Part shown: piece after piece, positions 46,505 through 58,265 of the stretch
Numbering within the stretch: the stretch's first letter is position 1
How the letters are laid out: each line of letters begins with the position of its first letter
From: Bolinopsis microptera
Taxonomy: Eukaryota > Ctenophora > Tentaculata > Lobata > Bolinopsidae
Assembly (NCBI RefSeq): GCF_026151205.1
Contig: NC_087081.1
Location: 10,601,113-10,665,112, forward strand
DNA: 64,000 nucleotides
Direction: 5' to 3'
Made by a program: the position numbers and the translations under genes
Notes under the pieces: model-generated
The model's database searches: none
What the model was told of the DNA's origin: nothing
What the model saw: the letters and a program-made list of their open reading frames with translations, nothing else

Positions 46505-46905
46505 AGAGGTTATGATGGGGTGTGGTCGAGTGGTGGGGGTGGTAAACACAGTGGAGTATTTTTGTGAAGTAGTTTGAAACACGTCACGGAGAGTCCTTTT
46601 GAAAGTTTGATAGTTCTTGAGCTGGCCATTTCAGATAAAGTAGTACATGGTTTCCTCCTCCCCTCCCCCAATAGTACAACCAAAAATGATACCGATGTGC
46701 CTATGATACAGCGTTTATCTTGGTTACAATGAGTCACCATTTGTAGGCATGATCGTGGTCAGAAAGACCGCCAAATTAAAAATCTGGTTCACGAATGTGA
46801 TATGGTCCTGCACTTTGATTGTGTCAGCAATTTTGTGGTTTATTGCAACCGGGTAATAGCTGTAATACCCGACAAACCTCTAATTCTGCAAATGTCTGGT
46901 GTTTA

Positions 46906-46915
46906 GAAATAAATA
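46906..46915 (+). promoter_or_regulatory. Candidate poly(A) signal of the RVxF-protein gene
   Basis: Overlapping AATAAATAAA ~400 bases past the stop at 46504. It is the first AATAAA that I noticed downstream. Confidence 0.4.
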
Positions 46916-46997
46916 AAAATAACTACTGTTATCACAGTTGTCTGCTACTGATATGTCAAAAGAGAACAACCATAATCAATTAGATATAACCAGGACC

Positions 46998-47036
46998 TCA
47001 ATTTGGTCCTCAATTTGGTCCTCAATTTGGTCTTGT
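46998..47036. repeat. 12 bp tandem repeat x3
   Basis: CCTCAATTTGGT repeated three times. Confidence 0.85.
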
Positions 47037-47141
47037 TCTATACGGATTAAACTGAAACAGACCCATCATAGTGCACTTGCCTCCTATGCCACTGATAGGG
47101 GTAAACTTCACTTGGGGGTCCTATAATTGGCATGGTTCCAA

Positions 47142-47225
47142 TTCAGGATGGCTGAGTGGTTAAAGCGTCAGATTACCAATCTGTTCCACTTCATGTGGGC
47201 GTGGGTTCGAATCCCACTTCTGAGG
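47142..47225 (+). tRNA. Class II (leucine-type) tRNA-like gene with ACC anticodon
   Basis: Cloverleaf: acceptor TTCAGGA/TTCTGAG, U8, D arm GCTGAGTGGTTAAAGC, anticodon stem-loop CAGA-TTACCAA-TCTG, long variable arm CCAC-TTCAT-GTGG, T arm GTGGG-TTCGAAT-CCCAC. Both internal promoters are present: A box TGGCTGAGTGG and B box GGTTCGAATCC. The body closely resembles eukaryotic tRNA-Leu(CAA), including GCGTGGGTTCGAATCCCAC and TTCTGA at the 3' end. The loop TTACCAA places A34 C35 C36, which would read glycine GGU, not leucine. The 1-72 pair is T-G and the discriminator is G, not the A73 leucyl-tRNA synthetase normally needs. Either a functional variant like the V-arm tRNAs of nematodes, or a decaying pseudogene. 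There is no intron in the anticodon loop. Confidence 0.7.
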
Positions 47226-47229
47226 AGTC

Positions 47230-48020
47230 GTGCCTTGTTAGTACTCTCAAGTAGAAGCGCGCAACTATTGTTAGTGTAGGAGATGAGTGCAATGTGGAGG
47301 ATATGTTTCAGTTCACGTCCGTTTGTAGGGCTTCAAACAAAAGTTAAATTAAGATTCTCGCTATGACTATTCGACTAAAACTACTACTTTACCCAAACCA
47401 GTACCTAAGTACCTGACAAATACACTGAAATTACCAGTCACAGGAAGCCCCCCCCCCCCCACACAGGAACTACCATCCCCTTCTAAACAAACTACGGCAC
47501 AAAAATACTCAATTGTGAATAAGAAGGTCTTATTTTGTTGTTTATCAGCTTCACCGCTATGGCTGTGTCCTTTTGTGACCCCTAACTGTCATTTGTTTAT
47601 CTCGTTGCTTAAAATGTCACGCCAGTTGGTTTTTACGACGAGTAAAGAGGATAATTGTTCCATTTTTCTCGCCATTAAAACTATTTTCATGTCAAATTGA
47701 TTAGATTGATCCCAGATAAGAGTATTTAGTACCTCAATCTCTTTAGCTCCTGCTCTCAGTCCTTGTTACTAAGTTAACAGAGCCAAGTGAACGCCGTTAA
47801 TATTATATGAATATAACTATCTCTAGCGCCGATGTTCAGTGACCATTGCATGGAAACTACGGCACTGAGTTACCAAATTGTTCACTGTTGATATTCTCTA
47901 AACTCACCCCTCTACAACTGTAAGTTCAAACGTTCTACCAAGTTGATACTAGCTAGTTTATAATAACTTTGATTGTGATGAAACGGTGATTATTGTAAAG
48001 TTTTCACCTCACTCCTCGAG
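47230..48020. other. No gene seen between the tRNA and 48020
   Basis: Contains a short poly-C (47449-47460). No T-run of 4 or more lies directly after the tRNA body within ~90 bases, which is weak for Pol III termination. Confidence 0.4.
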
Positions 48021-48023
48021 CAC

Positions 48024-49850
48024 ATGCGCCTTATGGCAAGAAGAGTTTTTGGAAGCCTGCCAAGTCTGCATGAGCTCGGTGAGTAAGGTGAGATTATGTG
48101 AATCAGACAAAAATTGGAGATGTGGTGAAAAATGAAGTTTTGTATTTCAGTTCAATTTCAGCGATTGTTTTCTCCCTGCTGTAACGCTACTTTTTTGTTA
48201 GTTTTCTTTTCTGTACAGACCTCTGTACCTTGACCTAGATTCGTCTTGGTTTATTTCTTTACAGTTATCTAAATTTTTGATGCGTATTTCGTTTTCTAGT
48301 AATTTATGCAATATTAATTTCATTACTTTGATTCCGATTTCAATGCATCTTTAATTTATTTTTGATAACTTTTCGTCGAAGCGGTCGCTTCAATTTTCAG
48401 TTGTTTACTTTTAACAGTCGTTACGCATTAATTGTTAATGCCGGTCCTTTTTAGAAACTTTGTAAATTCTTTATTTTATTGATGTTTCTATACCACCTCA
48501 AACTGGTTTATTAATTGCAAAAGCTTTCTAAGTAAACAATTTTATTTCTATTTACTTTTCTGACTGTTTCCTTTGGAACTTCTTCCCCAAATCTGTTCTT
48601 TTGCTGGTGTACAAAACTTCATTATTCCTCGTGTTTTGAACTTTTGGAGATTCGTACCCGTTGCCATGGTTACTAATCGAATTAACCTTTTAGCTACCAT
48701 GGTAACGGTAACGGGATGACTTGCTAAGTTTGTGTTTTACTTACCGTGCCAGAGTCTTAAAATAGAGCGAAGAAATAGGACACTAGGCATTACTCTGTTA
48801 GCGGTAACAGGGCAAACGATCCGTAAATAGTCCTGGCACAGTGACTTAAGTACATTCTTGACACAAATAATCTTATCCAAAATAAAACGGCAAATGGGTG
48901 GGTATTGAGTAATTCTGGGCAAGCGGTAAAATTTAAGATAGTGTTTCAATTTTTTTCACCAATAAAATATCTAACCTCAGTTGTTAGAAATCAGAAAAAA
49001 ATAATTTTTCAAAAAAGAGAATTAATTTTAGAATTTAGTTTCAATATTTTGGGCTGAGAATCGATCAAAACGGGGGGACGGGGCCTCAAAACGGGGGGAC
49101 GGGGCCGGTAAATGTAAAGATATAATAAATATCATTCATGTAAACAGTTCAGATCTCTAATGTTATTGCTATGCAATATTTCAACAAATTGTTGCTATGC
49201 AATGTGTAAATATTAGTAATTAGTAATTACACGCTCATAGAGAGTGAACTGTATATATTTTGGATAAAATTAAACTAAAACTGTTTGTAATGAATTTGCT
49301 GAGGTGTTTTGAGGTTTGCTTCTATTCGCTCGTTTAGTTCGTGGCAGTTGAATAGCTCTGTCATACGTTTGAGGATTCAAGCAATTTGAGCGAACTTAAC
49401 ATCGGAGTAACCAAAGCTCAATGTTCACAGCTGTAACTTTCGTTAACAGTTCTTATGTTAAGTTATACCGTTCTGATATGATTTAAGTTGATTAACCTCG
49501 TATAAAATCATCCATTACGTCAATTTTGCCAAACTGGGTATATTTTTTTAGAACTAATAGAACGATTTTAGCGCATTTCCGCTTACTTACGGATTTCAAA
49601 GTAAAGTTTTAGTAGCAACAATGATTTTGAATAGGGTTCACATGAATCCGACGTGATTTTAGCAAAATTATAGCTATTTTGTGAGACCTGTTAAATATTT
49701 CTGCTAATAACTGATAGTTATGAATTTAAACTATCATACTTGTTTCCTTCACAATCGTCAGGGGAAGCAAACATTCTATCTAGTCAAATAAAAGAAGTAA
49801 AAACACTTTCTAGAAGTGTAAGAAGAGAATTAAAGATTTCGAGAAAGTAA
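48024..49850 (+). CDS. Possible two-exon small gene, unrecognised
   Basis: An ATG at 48024 opens 18 codons ending CTC G|GTGAGT at 48078. The acceptor CGTCAG at 49756-49761 opens a frame of matching phase that runs to TAATAA at 49848-49853. The joined peptide would be 47 residues, basic, with MRLMARRVFGSLPSLHEL at the start. A good internal donor (AGT|GTAAGA near 49817) also exists, so more exons are possible. No family recognised and no transcript evidence; the phase match alone has a one-in-three chance. Confidence 0.15.
49072..49104. other. Potential G-quadruplex
   Basis: GGGGGGACGGGG twice, separated by CCTCAAAAC, gives four G runs of four or more on the + strand with loops of 2, 9 and 2 bases. 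It lies between the two candidate exons above. The repeat of the whole 12-mer indicates a local duplication. Confidence 0.7.
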
Positions 49851-50907
49851 TAAATGTAGAGAAGACTACAAGAACTGACACTATTTTAGGTGGCACTAGT
49901 TTCATGTGTGCTGAATGTTGTAGAAATATTATCGTCGTTGGAATGGTAATTAGTATATTGTTGAATAGTATTATAGCGTGCAAGTTTCTCTTTTTCTAAT
50001 CTAAAGAAGAGTAGGCTCGCGATTGTTTCAATTTATTTTAATAAAAATGATCTGCCGATTCCTATTTAACTTGCTGTTTTTATAGAACTATTCGAGGCAT
50101 TTTGAAATGTGTTGAAATTGCTCGGGAAAGTTTAATGCCAAATTGTATGTCTCCCCCGAGGAACGAAATTTATTCCAACCAATCTGTGGAATTTTTATCT
50201 AGCTATTTTAGATTACTTAAACAGTTACCCGTATTGTACATATTTAACGTTGTTTAAGGACCTCTTTGGTATTCTGAATCATCGAGTTAACATCGATTTC
50301 TTAAAAGTCTATCAAAAGTGGGTACTTATTATTATATGCGAGCAATAGTAACATAAGAACCTGACTTGTAGATCTATTAGAGATATCGATGTTTATTCGA
50401 TGATAAGATATTGTTAATACCGAACGAGTCTGAGAGTTAGTCTTCAACGAATCAGGAATGGTGCCAATTTTGTTGCATGTTGTTTTTTTCTGCAATGCAA
50501 ATTGACCCGTGTCAATTATAAGTGTTTACTGTTGAATATTCAGTGTGATGTGGCATGATTTGAAACAGTATCATATGTTGGATGAGTTACCTAATTAAAT
50601 AACACTACATTACTTAGTACTTAGTGTTATCAAGTTGATAATCATTATTTTAACCACACTTCCTGATTTTGGTCGACCCTTAATACATGAAACAAGCAAA
50701 ATCCTTGAAATAGCCTTGGATAAAATACAATAAGAAGTTTTATTTGTTCAATTAACGATTACACTATTAGTATTTATCATCCACCACTTTAAAAAATAAA
50801 CGGTAGTTACGAATAGACATTGGACAATAGTGAAAAGGTGGATTTTGGAAAGAGGTACATCAGGGACAGTAAAACTCCGATTTACCGCTCAGTTAGGGGA
50901 AAGGAAA

Positions 50908-51157
50908 ATATTAACGGGTGATACTATGATAACATGGTCATGAATATGGAACGTCGGTGAGTCCAACTCTGCGCGCGCCCCGGTACTGGTTGTAAACCGG
51001 GGTTTTGACTTTCGAGTCCCCCGCGTTAAGGGCTTCATGGTTTCACACTGCACAGTACTGGTCCCCCCTTGTTGGTTTATAACCTACCAAGACGCGCGCC
51101 GAGTTGGAATCTTCGACGGTTTGAAACAAATATTTTAAGGGTATCACCCGTTAATGT
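50908..51157. mobile_element. MITE with TTAACGGGTGATAC ends
   Basis: TTAACGGGTGATAC at the left and GTATCACCCGTTAA at the right. Inner parts are also partly inverted (GAGTCCAACTC...GCGCGC near 50960 and GCGCGCCGAGTTGGA near 51096). TTAA at each end fits TTAA-targeting (piggyBac-like) elements. No ORF, so non-autonomous. Further partial copies are at 57895-58015, 58520-58645 and 59070-59280. Confidence 0.75.
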
Positions 51158-51199
51158 TATTAAATCCCCTCCCCGTACTGGTTATATTATGTATTAGGA

Positions 51200-52010
51200 G
51201 TTATTTTTCTCACATCGTGATCTTCATTTAATAAGTACCGTGGAGAAAACCATGATGTGGCCGCGCACTCATGCATTGACGGACGATACTAGCGCGAAAT
51301 ATTAGCAAGTGCTACGTTGACATACGTTGCATGCCACTTTTCGCGCGCGAAGCGCGCGCCGCCGAAGGCGGAAAAAGGGGCATACCATGAAGGGAATCGG
51401 ACTTTTTAGAGGGACGCATATTCTGCGTCCCTATTATCCTATTTGACCAAATATGGGAGTAATTGACTGAGATGGCGCGCGCGCGCCACCAAAACAGTTA
51501 AATGCATTGTTTTTAACCAAGTTGCAATATTTGTGAGTTTACTTGGTATCTTTGTAGTATTTTTATTATCTAAACGACTTTATTAAGTCATTAGAACCTT
51601 CATGCAAACAAAAATTGAAATGTTTCAATATTTCTGTAAACTGAAAACTTGTAATTTTGTTCCAAACTGCTTAATTTTTGTACGGCGCTACTAATTCATG
51701 AAAAACGCGCTATATTTATATTTCGCATTGGATATATAGATGACCAATGATATCGTGGTATTAAAGTCATGTGACACCGCGATGAGCTAGCTGGCGTCTA
51801 GCTGCCTAAGATCATATCTATGCTTTCTCCTTTGTCCTATTTTATCACTCGATAACTTTTTACACATGCTTTTTTGTTCAACCTGTTGTTCAATTTGTTT
51901 AACATCTCTCTGGTTATTGCAAACCACTTCAATCCCCAAATTTATACATCTAACCATCTCTCTGGTTGCTTCCAACTCGTTAAAGCCAAGGCTCGACCAG
52001 GACCGCTTTT
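51200..52010. other. GC-skewed spacer with CGCGCG patches
   Basis: CGCGCGCGAAGCGCGCGCCG at 51343-51362 is a near-palindromic GC-rich patch; GGCGCGCGCGCGCC at 51474-51487 is another. No gene supported. Confidence 0.4.
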
Positions 52011-52016
52011 TTGGGG

Positions 52017-53641
52017 CTAATATTAAATACTAGTGGACTCTTTGCAGCTCTTCCAGCACCCCTAAATTTACTGATCTGGAGGTCACATTTTATTGAGCCA
52101 GTACAGGCTAATATTAAATACTAGTGGACTCTATGCAGCTCTTCCAGCACCCCTAATTTTACTGATCTGGAGGTCACATTTTACTGAGCCAGTACAGGCT
52201 AATATTAAATACTAGTGGACTCTATGCAGCTCTTCCAGCACCCTTAATTTGACTGATCTGGAGGTCACATTTTATTGAGCCAGTACAGGCTAATATTAAA
52301 TACTAGTGGACTCTATGCAGCTCTTCCAGCACCCCTAATTTTAGTGATCTGGAGGTCACATTTTATTGAGCCAGTACAGGCTAATATTAAATACTAGTGG
52401 ACTCTATGCAGCTCTTCCAGCACCCCTAATTTTACTGATCTGGAGGTCATATTTTATTGAACCAGTACAGGCTAATATTAAATACTAGTGGACTCTATGC
52501 AGCTCTTCCAGCACCCTTAATTTTACTGATCTGGAGGTCACATTTTATTGAGCCAGTACAGGCTAATATTAAATACTAGTGGACTCTATGCAAATTCTTC
52601 CAGCACCCTTAATTTTACTGATCTGGAGGTCACATTTTATTGAGCCAGTACAGGCTAATATTAAATACTACTAGTGGACTCTATGCAGCTCTTCCAGCAC
52701 CCCTAATTTTACTGATCTGGAGGTCATATTTTATTGAACCAGTACAGGCTAATATTAAATACTAGTGGACTCTATGCAGCTCTCCCAGCACCCCTAATTT
52801 AACTGATCTGGAGGTCACATTTTATTGAGCCAGTACAGGCTAATATTAAATACTAGTGGACTCTATGCAGCTCTTCCAGCACCCTTAATTTTACTGATCT
52901 GGAGGTCACATTTTATTGAGCCAGTACAGGCTAATATTAAATACTAGTGGACTCTATGCAGCTCTTCCAGCACCCCTAAATTTACTGATCTGGAGGTCAC
53001 ATTTTATTGAGCCAGTACAGGCTAATATTAAATACTAGTGGACTCTATGCAGCTCTTCCAGCACCCTTAATATTACTGATCTGGCGGTCACATTTTATTG
53101 AGCCAGTACAGGCTAATATTAAATACTAGTGGACTCTATGCAGCTCTTCCAGCACCCTTAATTTTACTGATCTGGAGGTCCCCTTTTTTTGAACCAGTAC
53201 AGGCTAATATTAAATACTAGTGGACTCTATGCAGCTCTTCTAGCACCCTTAATTTGACTGATCTGGAGGTCACATTTTATTGAGCCAGTACAGGCTAATA
53301 TTAAATACTAGTGGACTCTATGCAGCTCTTCCAGCACCCCTAATTTAACTGATCTGGAGGTCACATTTTATTGAGCCAGTACAGGCTAATATTAAATACT
53401 AGTGGACTCTATGCAGCTTTTCCAGCACCCTTAATTTTACTGATCTGGAGGTCACATTTTATTGAGCCAGTACAGGCTAATATTAAATACTAGTGGACTC
53501 TATGCAGCTCTTCCAGCACCCCTAAATTTACTGATCTGGAGGTCACATTTTATTGAGCCAGTACAGGCTAATATTAAATACTAGTGGACTCTATGCAGCT
53601 CTTCCAGCACCCTTAATTTTACTGATCTGGAGGTCACATTT
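52017..53641. repeat. 91 bp minisatellite/satellite array, ~18 copies
   Basis: Unit begins GCTAATATTAAATACTAGTG and ends GAGCCAGTACAG. Units differ by single bases and one short CTA insertion (52670). Copy-to-copy similarity is very high. The array is in unique-looking sequence and covers no gene. Confidence 0.97.
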
Positions 53642-53810
53642 TCCCTCAGTAGCTACTCTCCCACTCAGTATTAATTCTCTGTCTTCATCAGTGATACTCT
53701 ACATTTCCCTCAGTAGTTATTCTCCCACTCAGTATTAACTCTCTGTATTCATCAGTGTTACTCGATATTTCCCTCAGTAGTTATTCTCCCACTCAGTATT
53801 AACTCTCTAA
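53641..53810. repeat. ~64 bp repeat, three copies
   Basis: TTCCCTCAGTAG, then TCTCCCACTCAGTATTAA, repeated three times directly after the 91 bp array. It is unrelated to that unit. Confidence 0.9.
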
Positions 53811-54013
53811 ATAAATTATGACAATTATGTTAGTTATAGAATTTGTTTGTTTTTTAATGACGAAGGCTGTGAAATGTTCACAGTTCTGATAATGAGGAAA
53901 TCAGAAAGATTGTTTAAAACTAGTGATGATGTTTATGTCATTATTCTTAATCTAATCTAATCTAATCTTTGCTGCAGGTGCTTGTCACGTCACATGCCTT
54001 AGGCTAGGATGAT

Positions 54014-56061
54014 ATCCAGGTAACCATTTTATGGGATCATTTGAAACATAAGCACCCTTCTAAACACAAGGAAGCAACTGCAATACGTGAATCACAGAGG
54101 GTCAAGACTCAAGAGACAAAAGTCTGATGAAGTCGAAGCTGAGCGGAGATCGATGTATCAACTGACAACATCTAATCAGCCCACACTGGGGGCAGTCTGG
54201 AGCGGCGCCACTGTTACTAGACTGATGAACGTCAAAAAGATCTAAAAAGTTGCTCCTGAAATGGATTATTGATCAGATGCTCCCATACACGACTGTTGAG
54301 AATGAACAATTTCAACAGTTTGTTGACGGTAAGATTGATTTGGGACGTTTTTAATAACTTAGCTCAATAAAAAAACAACTTTTCTAGGCTCGAGCTGTGA
54401 TGACTCCAGATTAAAATTCCAATTGAGTTCTTTGTGATGATAAAATTGATTGCTATTAAGTAAATTAGCAGCAGATTGACAATCATTTGTTGGATAATCA
54501 TTTACAGATAAATTAAGATCATCTGACTTCCGGCTCATTCAGGTTTGAACAAGAAGTTTGACATACCCTCAGAGAAGGTGGTGCGCACAAAACTGTTTCC
54601 TGAATTATATGATAGAGTACAGTTTAAACTGAAGAAATTTATTGACTGAAAGGAGCTGATTACAGTCTGAGCTGTGATGTTTGGTTGTCAAAAGCGCTGG
54701 ATTCCTATTTGGGGGTCATAATACACTTCGTAACTACAAACTTCGAAAGAAAAGTTATTGTACTGAGATGCCTTCCCTATAACCGAGCACATACCGGTAA
54801 GTTCTATCGTTAAATCTGAATAATTTAGCTCATATATATATCTAATTTGTGTCATTTCTAACCCCATGATCAAAGTTCAAACTCAGAACTCAGGACTGCC
54901 AATGCCATATAGATTGTAAAATTCGAAATACATGCTCATTTCGAGTTCATCAGAGTGCGCTTAGCTTTTTGATAGTAGAAAATATTAACCGTTAGCTGCC
55001 CACATAGTTTCTAATTACAAATTATTACGTGACTCGTTAAAGAACAATGTGTCATTTGTACTGCAGGCATGGGGTCTGTCCGAAGAGAAACTTCACTGCG
55101 TTATCAGCGACACTGCTTCAAACATGAAAAAGGCTTTGTCCGCCTGGATCCTGTTTTCTCCATCTACTGAATCTCATCGTAAAGAATTCTGTTTTTCTCA
55201 AAGTGGAGTTAACCGGCTTATCAAAAAGATCAAGAGTCTTATCAAGGAGTTTAGAACCCCTGCAGGTGAGAATCACTACATTTACCTTAGGTTTTCTGTT
55301 TGATGATTTCATTGTCACATACTTAATCTGATAATAACGGCTGATTCAAAATATTTTCTTACTGAAATGTACACATTAATAACGTTTGATTAAAATGTTG
55401 CCGTAGGTACATGTTCGTTGAGTGACATAATCTTGGCAAAACTATCATTGTTACGACTTGCGTTTATCATTTCTTAACTATCATATGTTAAACTATCCCG
55501 CACATGCAGGTAAACGTCTACTGAATGAAAATCAAGCAGTAGAGGCAACTCTCATCAGACCAGTTGCAGTGGACACGAGATGGAACAGTTATTACATGAT
55601 CTTCCAGGCCTTTCAGAATAAAAAATATGCAATAACAATCACCGCTCAAAATGCAGAGTTATCGTTGTCTGCATCTCAACAGGTCAGTTTACATGCAGCT
55701 CTTTTGACTCATCTCTCATTTTCTGAGTAGCACTAGTTAACATCAATTTTAGAGAATCAATGTCCCTGGAATGTAACTGGAACAAATTCTTGTCCGCTGG
55801 ACCTCCTAATTCCTAGCTCACTTCTCAATGTACAGGCTAAGTATTGATCAACTGAATTTTGCAGATGACTCCTCACGATTGGGATCTTCTGACCAAAGCT
55901 ATTGCGGTACTGAAGCCATTCTACATCACCACAAAAGCGGCGGAGGGGGACATGGTTTCTGTTTCGGAGGTTATCCCAAATATAAAGAAACTGTTTTACG
56001 CTATCAGGAACATATCCTCAAGTGGAGTCGGAACTCTGAAACCCACGCTGCTTTCCGAAAT
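54014..56061 (+). pseudogene. hAT-family (ZBED-like) transposase-derived exon series
   Basis: Segments in order: 54014-54125, LWDHLKHKHP (second half of a BED zinc finger); 54253-54328, LLKWIIDQMLPYTTVENEQF (hAT N-terminal block); 54543-54649, KKFDIPSEKVVRTKLFPELY, ending in a TGA; 55067-55265, AWGLSEEKLHCVISDTASNM (RNase H-like catalytic region); 55510-55682, VAVDTRWNSYYMIFQAF (the hAT TRWNS motif); 55865-56061, MTPHDWDLLTKAIAVLKPFY. Joins 54328/54543, 55265/55510 and 55682/55865 have GT/AG sites and keep phase, so the element had introns. The TGA at 54647 and the missing dimerisation domain argue for a dead copy. A domesticated gene using other exons is possible. Confidence 0.7.
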
Positions 56062-56362
56062 GTAAAACCAAGTATGTGATATATGAACTTGCAAGTGACC
56101 CATGCAACAACCATGTCACCATGTGGTCAAATATTCATTTTTAACCTCCGGTTTGTGCTACCAAGCATTGATTCAGGCGTTATTGGTCGCTCTGCATGTC
56201 GTTTTAAGTTACTTTTCAAATACATCCTAATGTTGGGGTTTTTATAAGCTATTAATGTAAAAGAAATATTTTTGGGTATGCAAACAAATCAACAATCATG
56301 GATTGCCTGTACAGTATCTTTACGTATCATCTAATGATCTATTGTGACATAATATATTTCAG

Positions 56363-56672
56363 GAGACTGAAGAAATCCAAAGATAGTGCAGCGATCTAAA
56401 GAGAATGAGTTAGAAGACCTTCGGAATCTGAAAGTGGAGTCGCTCTACCTTGACGGGAGAAAAGATGCAGCATTGTGATGAGCTTAGGATCGACATTAGA
56501 CAACTCGCCACTAAGATCTTGTGGCTGTTACGCCACTAACGTCAACACCGGACGTCACAATGGGATTATAGCCCTCTTAGAGAAGAATTTTGGATGGGAA
56601 TTGCAAAGATTTATTTGGTGCCTTCACAGGATAGACCTGCCATTAAAAAATTTAAGGGGTTCTGAGTCCTGA
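56363..56672 (+). pseudogene. Fragment of a second transposon-type protein
   Basis: An acceptor at 56362 is followed by VESLYLDGRKDAAL in one frame and then, after a frame change, NVNTGRHNGIIALLEKNFGW and CLHRIDLPLKNL in another. From memory these match a repetitive invertebrate protein family with DGRKD, NVNTG, LGRPLQW and LLHANELPLRHL motifs that I cannot name. Two frames are needed and stops occur, so this copy is broken. It lies just after the hAT segments, in the same orientation. Confidence 0.5.
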
Positions 56673-56689
56673 ACTGTCGAGAGAACGAA

Positions 56690-57800
56690 TTGGTCCTCTC
56701 AGCCACGCAAGGTGGATTATAATGCAGTAGAGTTAGTTACATTATCAATATTTACTTACCGCTTGATTTGAATATGAAGTATAAAAGCTCATTCCGAGTT
56801 GTGTTCTATGAGTAAGCTAGAAGGTAGCATATTTATTTTAAAGGGATTAGATTTATTTATGTTTTGTTTTAGAACCATCTACTTCTGAGCTGCCCTGTCA
56901 AAATTAAAAGGGTGTATAGGTTGTCCCGGCAAAAGCCTCCTTAAATTATTAATGGACGATCCTAAAGACCGTAATTTGGTCATGAACACTTCAGAAGAAT
57001 TGAATGAAATAAAGGATATTGCCCGCTGTAAACAATGTCGGAGGAACCGTTATTGTAGCTTTTGCCCATTTTACGGTGTGAAGATGTTTTTACCATGGTA
57101 GATTCGGTACACGTACCCAAGTTCGACACGCACTCTAGTTCGTCACTTATACCATGTAGTTCGACAAACCCTGAGGTTCGACTCTGTCGAACTAAAGTGC
57201 TCTATCTGGAGTCAAGTTCGAAACGCACTAAAGTTAGACAAGAGAACTTTGACTGTCGGACTACAGTTTTGAAATCTCCAATATCCAGCAACGATCCTTT
57301 ACGAGCTTGAAATCTATTCGTTTGTTAGTTTTCCACTTGTCTCATGCTGTTCAATTATGTGTTTATATAATTTCTATAATCCATATCTATGGACATTTAA
57401 TTGACCTCATACTCCATTGTTAGTTATTAGAATTGTAGGCTTAACGGAGAAATAAAAGAGTAACGTGGTAACTCTTACTTCGCATTGTAGATTATGTTAG
57501 TGAAGTAGTTAGCTAATTAGTGATTCACTCCCGGCGCGAGAACAAAGCGCCAGGAAAATAAGACAATTTTTCGCGCGAACTTGTAAATTTACTTACGCCG
57601 CGCAGAGATGTTCCTTCATGGTGTATCCATAATATCTCTGATATTTGGATACGAAACATGTATCAAGTGCTACGAATAACGAAGTAGCGCGCGCCTGGTT
57701 AGTGTATTAACAATGGACAAATCATGCGCGGCGGGCCCAGTACAGTGTATGGCTCACAACGTGAGCTAGACAAGAGTTATGATCCATAAGCAATATACTA
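56690..57800. other. No gene supported
   Basis: ORF 57062-57310 has repeated GTTCGA-containing motifs (TCGACACGC, GTTCGACAAACC, GTTCGACTCTG, GTTCGAAACGC at 57120-57212), an irregular tandem pattern and no known domain. Confidence 0.4.
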
Positions 57801-57811
57801 AGTATGGGGGG

Positions 57812-57862
57812 GTGTAACAGTGGAGTTCCCACCTACGACTACGAGTGGTGGGAACTCCACTG
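57812..57862. repeat. ~20 bp stem hairpin
   Basis: GTAACAGTGGAGTTCCCACC pairs with GGTGGGAACTCCACTGT across a 13-base loop. Confidence 0.9.
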
Positions 57863-57894
57863 TAACACGTCTGTCTACAGTCTATGTTTATAAG

Positions 57895-58015
57895 TTAAAA
57901 GTTTATTTATTAAACCTACCAAGAGGCGCGCCGAGTTGGATAGGACTCGTCGACGGTCTAATATTTGGAACAAATATATCTTCACCCGTAACGAGTATCA
58001 CCCGTTAATCGTGTA
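57895..58015. mobile_element. Partial MITE copy
   Basis: ACCTACCAAGAGGCGCGCCG, GTCGACGGTCTAA and GTATCACCCGTTAA match the right half of the MITE at 50908-51157. The left half is missing. Confidence 0.65.
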
Positions 58016-58265
58016 TCTAATGTTCTTGATTGACGTACGATGTCAACCCATCGAGATCGTTGCTCTGCGTTAAGCAAGAATGCTAGTTTGCGCGGCGCGT
58101 CGAAGTCCTCCAACTAATGTTCATGGTGGGCTTCTAAAAAATATTTTTGGCTCATAATGATGAGGGTAATGTGGAACGTAAACAATTTACAAAGTTATTC
58201 CAGGATAACTTTGTCATTTGTAAATTTTCGGTCCGAGTCATCTCGATACGTACCTCCGAAGGCAG

